A stretch of DNA of 13,111 bases from JALHMQ01 sp020248785 (GTDB lineage: Bacteria > Pseudomonadota > Gammaproteobacteria > Burkholderiales > Burkholderiaceae_F). A program made the translations under genes and the position numbers. Shown here one piece after another: positions 8,091 through 13,111 of this stretch. The notes under the pieces were generated by a model. That model was not told the DNA's origin. It was given only the letters and a program-made list of their open reading frames with translations, and did no database searches. The first letter of the stretch is position 1, and every line of letters begins with the position of its first letter. The stretch lies in the NCBI GenBank assembly GCA_046343415.1, contig JBKDNL010000146.1, forward strand, positions 1 to 13,111, given 5' to 3'.

Positions 8091-8116
8091 GCGGCGCTGC
8101 GCGTCTCCCACTTTCC

Positions 8117-8142
8117 GCCCCACGGTGCGCTGCCGTAGGGGC
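8117..8142 (+). promoter_or_regulatory. Hairpin between pilQ and aroK covering the aroK Shine-Dalgarno
   Basis: GCCCCACGG (8117-8125) pairs with CCGT and GGGGC (8133-8142) around a 7-nt loop, with A8137 bulged, giving nine base pairs, all but one of them G-C. The 3' arm contains AGGGG (8137-8141), the only good ribosome-binding site for aroK (8 nt before its ATG). The fold would therefore hide the aroK ribosome site. There is no T-run, so it is not a normal intrinsic terminator; a role in translation control or mRNA processing is inference. Confidence 0.4.
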
Positions 8143-8149
8143 CTTGCGC

Positions 8150-8677
8150 ATGCCGCAGTCCATTTTCCTGATCGGCTTGCCGGGCTCCGGTAAGTCCACC
8201 GTCGGGCGCCTCGTGGCCCGCGAGACCGGCCGCAACTTTATCGATAGCGACCGGGAAATCGAGCTGCGCAGCGGCGTCAGCATTGCCACGATTTTCGAGC
8301 TAGAGGGTGAAGCAGGGTTTCGCAAGCGCGAGTCTCAGGTGCTGGATGAGTTGACGCAACGCGCCGACGTCGTGCTCGCGACCGGCGGCGGCGCTGTGTT
8401 GGCGGAGGCCAACCGAACGCATCTGCGATCACGCGGCCTTGTGATCTACCTGGAAGTCTCGACGGATGAACTAGTGCGCCGCACCTCAGGCGACACATCG
8501 CGCCCGCTGCTGCAAGCCGACGACCCCCGCACCAGGGTCGTTGAATTGATGCAATTGCGCCAGCCGTTGTACGAGGCGACCTCGCATGTGAGCTTTCACT
8601 CAGGCGCGGCCAATCCGCGCCGGTTGGTCAAGCGCATCATCGAGCATCCGCTGGTCCGATCTGCGCTGCGCGGCTAG
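8150..8677 (+). CDS. aroK: Shikimate kinase
   Basis: A cytoplasmic kinase of 175 residues that phosphorylates shikimate to shikimate 3-phosphate with ATP, the fifth step of the chorismate pathway. The Walker A loop is GLPGSGKST (9-17). The shikimate-binding residues correspond to Asp34 (IDSDREIE, 31-38), Arg58 (GFRKRES, 56-62), the Gly triad TGGGAV (78-83) and Arg137 (LRQPLY). The lid segment holds TSRPLL (116-121). Length is standard. ATG 8150 is preferred over TTG 8144 (two codons earlier) because AGGGG at 8137-8141 lies 8 nt from the ATG but only 2 nt from the TTG. aroL is a functional paralogue elsewhere, but linkage to aroB and pilQ favours aroK. It follows pilQ by 59 bp. Confidence 0.95.
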   Translation: MPQSIFLIGLPGSGKSTVGRLVARETGRNFIDSDREIELRSGVSIATIFELEGEAGFRKRESQVLDELTQRADVVLATGGGAVLAEANRTHLRSRGLVIYLEVSTDELVRRTSGDTSRPLLQADDPRTRVVELMQLRQPLYEATSHVSFHSGAANPRRLVKRIIEHPLVRSALRG

Positions 8678-8696
8678 CCACCTAGAATCGAGGCCC

Positions 8697-9773
8697 ATGC
8701 AGCGCATCTCGGTCGAACTCGGCCAGCCTTACGACATCCTGATCGGTCCTGGCCTGCTCGCACAGCTGCCGGCCTTGGTCGTGCCGCTTCGGCCGAGCCG
8801 TCTCCTCGTGGTCACCAATACGACGGTCGATGCGTTTTGTGGCGCGGCCGTCTGCAGATCCCTGGCTGCAATCGCGCCGACAGCGCTTTGCCCACTGCCT
8901 GATGGCGAGTCGTACAAGAGCTTTGAGCAGGTGCAGCGGATCCTCGACGCACTGCTGGACTGCGGGGCTGATCGAAAGTCGGTCGTCGTCGCGCTTGGCG
9001 GCGGCGTCGTCGGCGACATGGCGGGCTTTGCCGCTGCGATCTTCATGCGCGGGATCCGCTTCGTGCAGGTGCCGACGACGCTGCTGGCGCAAGTCGATTC
9101 ATCGGTCGGCGGCAAGACCGGCGTGAATCATGCGCGCGGCAAGAACCTCATCGGGGCGTTTCACCAGCCCGCGCTCGTCGTTAGCGATACGGATACCCTG
9201 CGCACGCTGCCGCAGCGAGAACTGTCGGCCGGGCTGGCTGAGATCCTCAAGCATGGCTTGCTGGCGGATGCCGCCTACTTCGATGCGATCGTCGCGCAGC
9301 TTCCGGCCCTGCGGGCGTGTGCGCCTGAGGCGTTGACGTCTGCAATCGCCCGCTCTTGCGAGATCAAGGCCGGTGTCGTGGCCCGCGACGAGCGCGAGTC
9401 CGGCGAGCGCGCCTTGCTCAACCTCGGCCACACCTTTGGCCACGCCATCGAAGCGCTGACCGGCTACGGAACCTGGCTGCATGGCGAGGCGGTCGGCTGC
9501 GGGCTGTGCCTGGCGGCGGACCTGTCCCACCGGTGTGGCCTGATCGACGAGAGCGCCGTGCAACGCATCGAGGCGGCCGTCGCAGCGGCGGGCCTGCCAA
9601 CCCGGATCCCGGGGCTATCGCTGCGCGACGCGCTCACAGCGATGGCAGGCGACAAGAAGGCCGAGGCGGGCGAGCTTCGGTTCATCCTGATCGAGTGCAT
9701 CGGGCGCGCGGTGCAGCGTCGGGTAGAGCCGCGTCTCGTCGAGGAGACCTTGCGCGCGGGAGGCTACGTGTGA
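8697..9773 (+). CDS. aroB: 3-dehydroquinate synthase
   Basis: An enzyme of 358 residues that converts DAHP to 3-dehydroquinate, the second step of the shikimate pathway, using NAD+ and a divalent metal (Zn2+ or Co2+) in the cytoplasm. The N-terminal Rossmann-like half has the NAD-binding segment GGGVVGDMAGFAAA (101-114) and VPTTLLAQVDSSVGGKTGVN (125-144). The C-terminal half provides the metal ligands Glu182 (AEILKHG), His245 (LGHTFGHA) and His262 (LHGEAVG). All key residues are present and length is typical. The ATG lies 19 bp after the aroK stop, with GAGG only 3 nt upstream, a tight spacing. The stop overlaps the dgt start as GTGTGA, so the two genes are very likely cotranscribed. Confidence 0.97.
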   Translation: MQRISVELGQPYDILIGPGLLAQLPALVVPLRPSRLLVVTNTTVDAFCGAAVCRSLAAIAPTALCPLPDGESYKSFEQVQRILDALLDCGADRKSVVVALGGGVVGDMAGFAAAIFMRGIRFVQVPTTLLAQVDSSVGGKTGVNHARGKNLIGAFHQPALVVSDTDTLRTLPQRELSAGLAEILKHGLLADAAYFDAIVAQLPALRACAPEALTSAIARSCEIKAGVVARDERESGERALLNLGHTFGHAIEALTGYGTWLHGEAVGCGLCLAADLSHRCGLIDESAVQRIEAAVAAAGLPTRIPGLSLRDALTAMAGDKKAEAGELRFILIECIGRAVQRRVEPRLVEETLRAGGYV

Positions 9774-10909
9774 CGCCCGAGTCCTACGACAGCTGGCTGG
9801 CGCCGTATGCCGCGCACGCGGCCGCCTCGCGCGGTCGCCGCTTGGCGGAGCCGGCCTCGACCACGCGCTCAGCGTTCCAGCGCGATCGCGATCGCATCAT
9901 CCATTCCACGGCGTTTCGTCGCCTCGAGTACAAGACGCAGGTCTTCGTCAACCACGAAGGGGATCTCTTTCGCACGCGGCTCACGCACTCGCTGGAGGTC
10001 GCGCAGATCGCGCGCTCGGTTGCGCGCAACCTGCGCCTGAACGAGGACCTCGTGGAGGCCATCTCGCTGGCGCACGATCTCGGACACACGCCGTTCGGTC
10101 ACGCCGGGCAGGATGCGCTGCACGATTGCATGAAGCCGCATGGCGGCTTCGAGCACAACCTGCAATCGCTGCGCGTGGTCGATCAATTGGAAGAACGCTA
10201 TGCGCAGTTCAACGGGCTCAACCTGTGCTTCGAGACGCGCGAGGGAATCCTCAAGCACTGCTCGCTGGAAAATGCCCGCAAGCTCGGCGATGTCGGCGAG
10301 CGCTTTCTGAACAAGCGGCAGCCGTCGCTGGAAGCGCAGCTCGCCAATCTGGCCGACGAGATCGCCTACAACAACCACGACATCGACGACGGTGTTCGCT
10401 CGGGCCTGCTGACGCTGGCGCAACTGCTCGAGGTGCCGCTGGTCGCGCGGCACGCCGAGTCCGTAAGCGCCGCGCACCCGCAGATCAACGAGCGGCGCCT
10501 CGTGTACGAGACCGTGCGCCGGATGATCAACACGCTTGTGGTCGACTTGGTGGCAGAGAGCCAGCGCCGCATTGCTGCCGCCCGGCCACAGTCGATCGAC
10601 GACGTCCGCGCGGCGCCGCCGCTGCTCGGGTTCTCGGCCGAGATCCGAGCCGAGGCCGATGAGCTCAAGCGCTTTCTGTTTCGCAACCTCTACCGCCACT
10701 ACCGCGTGATGCGCATGACCGCCAAGGCGCGCCGGATCGTGGTGGACCTGTTTAATGCCTTCATGGACGAGCCGCGGTTGTTGCCAACCGATCACCAGCA
10801 GCGCGCCGCCCAGGACCAGGCGCGCGCCATCGCGGATTACGTGGCCGGCATGACCGACCGGTATGCCATGAAAGAGCACCAGCGCCTGTTCGCCATAGGC
10901 GAGACGTAG
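9770..10909 (+). CDS. dgt: Deoxyguanosinetriphosphate triphosphohydrolase-like protein (HD domain)
   Basis: A cytoplasmic HD-superfamily enzyme of 379 residues, expected to cleave dNTPs (dGTP in the founding member) to deoxynucleoside and tripolyphosphate. The metal-binding set is present: His73 (LTHSLEV), His102-Asp103 (LAHDLGHTPFGHAG, 100-113) and Asp196 (NLADEIAYNNHDIDDG, 193-208). The N-terminal segment RSAFQRDRDRIIHSTAFRRL (33-52) and EYKTQVF are family hallmarks. Its length is that of the shorter bacterial subgroup (dGTPase-like, about 370-390), not the roughly 500-residue E. coli Dgt, so substrate range is uncertain. The GTG start overlaps the aroB stop and has GGGAGG (9758-9763) with a 6-nt spacer. 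The frame is open for 138 codons further upstream, but that part lies inside aroB and has no conserved content. Confidence 0.92.
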   Translation: MTPESYDSWLAPYAAHAAASRGRRLAEPASTTRSAFQRDRDRIIHSTAFRRLEYKTQVFVNHEGDLFRTRLTHSLEVAQIARSVARNLRLNEDLVEAISLAHDLGHTPFGHAGQDALHDCMKPHGGFEHNLQSLRVVDQLEERYAQFNGLNLCFETREGILKHCSLENARKLGDVGERFLNKRQPSLEAQLANLADEIAYNNHDIDDGVRSGLLTLAQLLEVPLVARHAESVSAAHPQINERRLVYETVRRMINTLVVDLVAESQRRIAAARPQSIDDVRAAPPLLGFSAEIRAEADELKRFLFRNLYRHYRVMRMTAKARRIVVDLFNAFMDEPRLLPTDHQQRAAQDQARAIADYVAGMTDRYAMKEHQRLFAIGET

Positions 10910-10910
10910 G

Positions 10911-10937
10911 AAAATTGGGGTCTGACCCCGATTTTCA
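10911..10937 (+). repeat. Left REP-like palindromic repeat; possible bidirectional terminator
   Basis: The core GGGGTCTGACCCC (10917-10929) is flanked by AAAAT and ATTTT (10931-10935). As RNA it can form a 10-bp stem (A-U, one U-G, then four G-C) around the loop UCUGA and end in a U-run, the shape of an intrinsic terminator in both directions. Positions 10917-10937 are repeated exactly, inverted, at 11661-11681. It begins 1 bp after the dgt stop and may now end the dgt transcript. Confidence 0.75.
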
Positions 10938-10941
10938 CATC

Positions 10942-11640
10942 ATGGCTCGACTTCCTCGACTGGCCATCCCCGGCCATCCCCACCACGTCATCCAGCGTGG
11001 CAACAATCGTCAAGACATCTTCCTGGACGGCCAAGACTGCGAGCGCTTCCTGGCCGAGCTGGGCGACCTGCTTAGAGTTCATGGCGTGGCGCTGCACGCC
11101 TACGTTCTCATGCCGAATCATTTGCATTTGCTGGCGACGCCGGAGAGCAAAGACTCGCTTAGCAAGCTGATGCAGGCCTTGGGACGGCGCTATGTCGCTT
11201 GGTTCAACCGACGCCATGCGCGCACGGGCGGGCTGTTCGAAGGCCGATTCCGCACCTCTGTGATCGAGGCAGACCGCTACTTGCTCGCCTGTTCGCGCTA
11301 CATCGAGCTGAACCCCGTCCGGGCGGGGCTGGTGGCGACAGCCGAGTCATACCGCTGGTCCAGCCTGCCGCATCATCTCGGCCTGCGACCCGACCCTCTG
11401 ATCTCCGAACACCCGCTGGTCTGGAGTCTCGGCAACACCCCGTTCGAGCGGCAGGCCGCCTACAGGCAGTTGTTCGACTCCGGACTGAGCGCTGGTGAGA
11501 CCGAGCAGATTCGCTCGACGATCCATCGGGGCTGGGGCCTGGGCAGCCCGGATTTTCTGGACGGCATCGGTTCATCCGAGCGCCGACGCCTAACGCCGAA
11601 AGCAGCCGGCCGGCCCAGAACTACTCTGTCCCCAATTTAG
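10942..11640 (+). CDS. REP-associated tyrosine transposase (RAYT, Y1/HUH family)
   Basis: A protein of 232 residues related to IS200/IS605 TnpA. RAYTs act on single-stranded DNA at REP palindromes through a tyrosine nucleophile. Visible motifs are the family N-terminus MARLPRLAIPGHPHHVIQRG, the HUH metal motif His60-Leu-His62 (MPNHLHLL), GLFEGRFR (97-104), and RYIELNPVRAG (119-129) with Tyr120 as the likely catalytic residue. A basic tail (TPKAAGRPRT) is typical. The gene appears intact. ATG 10942 matches the family start but lacks a Shine-Dalgarno. A TTG at 10915 inside the left repeat, with AGG close upstream, would add nine residues and is less likely. The stop codon lies within a degenerate repeat half. 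It is flanked by housekeeping genes and was probably inserted between them. Confidence 0.9.
   Translation: MARLPRLAIPGHPHHVIQRGNNRQDIFLDGQDCERFLAELGDLLRVHGVALHAYVLMPNHLHLLATPESKDSLSKLMQALGRRYVAWFNRRHARTGGLFEGRFRTSVIEADRYLLACSRYIELNPVRAGLVATAESYRWSSLPHHLGLRPDPLISEHPLVWSLGNTPFERQAAYRQLFDSGLSAGETEQIRSTIHRGWGLGSPDFLDGIGSSERRRLTPKAAGRPRTTLSPI
11625..11640 (-). repeat. Degenerate third copy of the REP-like half-site
   Basis: CTCTGTCCCCAATTTAG covers the last codons and the TAG stop of the transposase. CCCCAATTT (11630-11638) is the exact inverted partner of AAATTGGGG at 10912-10920. Compared with the left repeat read in reverse it has one changed base next to the C-run and lacks the second palindrome arm. 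It may be the true right end of the mobile unit, with the full palindrome at 11661 an adjacent REP. Confidence 0.5.
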
Positions 11641-11660
11641 CTTGTCAGATGTCCGCATCC

Positions 11661-11690
11661 TGAAAATCGGGGTCAGACCCCGAATATTTC
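11661..11690 (-). repeat. Right REP-like palindromic repeat, inverted copy of the left one
   Basis: Positions 11661-11681 are the exact reverse complement of 10917-10937 (21 of 21 bases). The core CGGGG/CCCCG stem with loop TCAGA is extended outside by GAAA (11662-11665) and TTTC (11687-11690), across a small internal loop. It lies 20 bp past the transposase stop and about 75 bp before gltB. Confidence 0.75.
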
Positions 11691-11692
11691 GA

Positions 11693-11721
11693 TTGCATCA
11701 ATTGTTGCGGCGCCGTAGATT
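11693..11721 (+). promoter_or_regulatory. Candidate gltB promoter downstream of the RAYT
   Basis: TTGCAT (11693-11698) and TAGATT (11716-11721) are 17 bp apart in a short AT-rich stretch just after the right repeat; matches to the sigma-70 consensus are modest (TTG plus weak remainder; 4 of 6). Transcription would start near 11728, leaving a leader of about 38 nt. If real, gltB would be expressed independently of the upstream operon and the inserted element. Confidence 0.3.
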
Positions 11722-11729
11722 TCTCAGCC

Positions 11730-11748
11730 GAGCCCCGCGTAGGGGTTT
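11730..11748 (+). promoter_or_regulatory. Short hairpin in the gltB leader
   Basis: CCCC (11733-11736) and GGGG (11742-11745) can pair around GCGTA, extended by A-U and G-U pairs, with TTT at 11746-11748. It lies just upstream of the gltB ribosome site GGAG (11756-11759). It could be a remnant of a terminator or a leader structure; the stem is short. Confidence 0.25.
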
Positions 11749-11765
11749 CGCTTCTGGAGACCTCG

Positions 11766-13111
11766 ATGCGCCCTGAACTGGATGCGGCGGCCACGCATGG
11801 CCTGTATCAGCCTTCGTCGGAACACGACGCCTGCGGCGTCGGCTTCGTCGCGCATATCAAGGGCAAGGCCAGCCACGCACTGGTTCAGCAAGCCCTGCTG
11901 ATCCTGCACAACCTCGACCACCGCGGCGCTGTCGGCGCAGATCCCCTATGCGGCGATGGCGCCGGCATCCTGATCCAGATTCCTGACGCGTTCTATCGCG
12001 AGGAACTCGCCAAGCAGGGCGTTCAGTTGCCGCCGCCAGGCGAGTACGGCGTTGGCATGATCTTCCTGCCAAGCGAGCATGCATCGCGGCTCGCCTGCGA
12101 ACAGGAACTCGAGCGCACGGTGCGCGCTGAAGGCCAGGTCGTCCTGGGCTGGCGCGATGTACCGGTGGATCGCGACATGCCGATGTCGCCACTGGTCAAG
12201 GACCGCGAGCCTGTGATCCGCCAGATCTTCATCGGCCGCGGACCGGACGTGATGGTGCCCGACGCACTCGAGCGCAAGCTGTACATCATCCGCAAGACCG
12301 CCAGCCACAAGATCCAGGCGCTCAAGCTGCAGCACGGCAAGGAGTACTTTGTGCCGTCGATGTCGACGCGCACGGTGGTCTACAAAGGTCTGCTGCTGGC
12401 CGACCAGGTCGGCCGTTACTACGAAGATCTGCGCGACCCGCGTGTCGTCTCCGCGATCGCGCTGGTGCATCAGCGTTTCTCGACCAACACCTTCCCGTCA
12501 TGGGAACTCGCACACCCCTACCGGATGGTCGCGCACAACGGCGAGATCAACACGGTCAAGGGCAACTTCAACTGGATGCGCGCGCGTGAGGGCGTGATGG
12601 CCTCGCCAGTGCTCAAGGAAGACCTGGCAAAGCTCTGGCCGCTCATCTACGAGGGACAGTCGGATACCGCCTGCTTCGACAACTGTCTTGAGCTGCTAAC
12701 GATGGCGGGCTACCCGCTGTCGCACGCGGTGATGATGATGATTCCCGAGGCATGGGAGCAGCACACGCTGATGGACGAGAACCGCCGCGCGTTCTATGAG
12801 TATCACGCGGCGATGATGGAGCCCTGGGACGGCCCGGCGGCGATCGCCTTCACAGACGGCGTGCGCATTGGCGCCACGCTCGACCGCAATGGGCTGCGGC
12901 CGGCGCGCTACATCGTGACCGACGACGACCTCGTGGTCATGGCCTCCGAAGTCGGCGTGCTGCCGATCGCCGAGAGCCGCATCGTCAAGAAATGGCGTCT
13001 GCAGCCCGGCAAGATGTTTCGGATCGACACCGAGCAGGGCCGCATCATCGATGACCGCGAGCTCAAGGAGCAACTCGCCAAGAGCCAGCCGTACAAGGAG
13101 TGGATCAAGCG
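11766..13111 (+). CDS. gltB: Glutamate synthase (NADPH) large subunit, N-terminal part, truncated by window end
   Basis: The first 448 residues of the GOGAT alpha subunit, which transfers the glutamine amide to 2-oxoglutarate to give two glutamates. The visible part is the class II glutamine amidotransferase domain. After a 22-residue propeptide comes Cys23 (EHDACGVGFVAHIKG), expected to become the N-terminal nucleophile by self-cleavage. Further hallmarks are NLDHRGAVGADPLCGDGAGI (49-68), HQRFSTNTFPSW (235-246), HNGEINTVKGNFNW (257-270) and TLDRNGLRPARY (371-382). The frame is open to the window edge with no stop. ATG 11766 has GGAG (11756-11759) with a 6-nt spacer. The central, FMN-binding and C-terminal domains (about 1,000 further residues) lie outside, and gltD is expected downstream. 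Confidence 0.97.
   Translation, partial: MRPELDAAATHGLYQPSSEHDACGVGFVAHIKGKASHALVQQALLILHNLDHRGAVGADPLCGDGAGILIQIPDAFYREELAKQGVQLPPPGEYGVGMIFLPSEHASRLACEQELERTVRAEGQVVLGWRDVPVDRDMPMSPLVKDREPVIRQIFIGRGPDVMVPDALERKLYIIRKTASHKIQALKLQHGKEYFVPSMSTRTVVYKGLLLADQVGRYYEDLRDPRVVSAIALVHQRFSTNTFPSWELAHPYRMVAHNGEINTVKGNFNWMRAREGVMASPVLKEDLAKLWPLIYEGQSDTACFDNCLELLTMAGYPLSHAVMMMIPEAWEQHTLMDENRRAFYEYHAAMMEPWDGPAAIAFTDGVRIGATLDRNGLRPARYIVTDDDLVVMASEVGVLPIAESRIVKKWRLQPGKMFRIDTEQGRIIDDRELKEQLAKSQPYKEWIK

Larger units (their letters stand above)
10911..11690. mobile_element. RAYT element with inverted REP-like ends
   Basis: A unit of about 0.78 kb made of a Y1/HUH transposase gene between palindrome-containing repeats in opposite orientation (10911-10937 and 11661-11690). 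It sits between dgt and gltB, starting 1 bp after the dgt stop codon. No target-site duplication is apparent, as expected for single-strand HUH transposition. It is not a complete classical IS200/IS605 element with proven ends, so the outer limits are approximate. Confidence 0.65.

Noticed and set aside
9356..9769. N-terminal extension of the dgt frame by 138 codons
   Set aside because: It lies inside aroB in another frame and is Arg-rich without conserved motifs; the GTG at 9770 has a strong ribosome site and matches the family N-terminus.
9882..9895. Two overlapping GCGATCGC palindromes
   Set aside because: They encode the conserved RDRDR segment of dgt; in a GC-rich gene two such octamers are not evidence of a HIP1-type repeat.
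10942..11640. Complete IS200/IS605 element with an accessory tnpB
   Set aside because: No TnpB/IscB-like reading frame lies in the interval, and the transposase N-terminus and REP-like flanks fit a RAYT instead.
12730..12743. ATG triplet repeat in gltB
   Set aside because: It encodes MMM in the conserved VMMMIPEAWE segment, so it is explained by protein sequence.

Overview
The window is about 13.1 kb of GC-rich bacterial chromosome. Nine complete protein genes and one truncated gene are recognisable. The order mrcA (minus strand) / pilM-pilN-pilO-pilP-pilQ-aroK-aroB-dgt / gltB is a conserved proteobacterial neighbourhood. The direct run aroB-dgt-gltB, together with the protein sequences (for example the PBP1A glycosyltransferase motif written GGSTITMQIAR), points to a betaproteobacterium, most likely Burkholderiales. 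That assignment is inference from gene order and motif style; no database search was possible.

Layout. Positions 1-134 are the edge of an unidentified neighbour. Positions 135-2534 (minus) encode a bifunctional class A penicillin-binding protein. A 469-bp divergent intergenic region (2535-3003) follows, carrying candidate promoters for both directions and a 9-bp inverted repeat with an 11-bp spacer. Positions 3004-8090 hold the type IV pilus alignment and secretin operon: PilM (cytoplasmic actin-like), PilN and PilO (inner membrane), PilP (lipoprotein) and PilQ (outer-membrane secretin). Most junctions overlap by 4 bp or are a few bases apart. Shikimate kinase (aroK), 3-dehydroquinate synthase (aroB) and a dGTPase-like HD phosphohydrolase (dgt) follow on the same strand. 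The end is the N-terminal 448 residues of the glutamate synthase large subunit (gltB), cut by the window edge.

The one clear accessory element lies between dgt and gltB: a REP-associated tyrosine transposase (RAYT, Y1/HUH family). It is bracketed by two identical 21-bp palindrome-containing repeats in inverted orientation, with a third degenerate half-copy overlapping the transposase stop codon. It begins 1 bp after the dgt stop codon and could separate gltB from upstream transcription.

Functionally the block combines cell-wall synthesis, a pilus machine that must pass through that wall, aromatic amino-acid precursor synthesis, dNTP control and nitrogen assimilation. I found no CRISPR array, tRNA, rRNA, phage module or clearly novel multigene system. 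The points most worth checking are the RAYT and its repeats, the intergenic inverted repeat upstream of the pil operon, a Tyr in the second phosphate loop of PilM where Asp is usual, and a hairpin that covers the aroK Shine-Dalgarno sequence.
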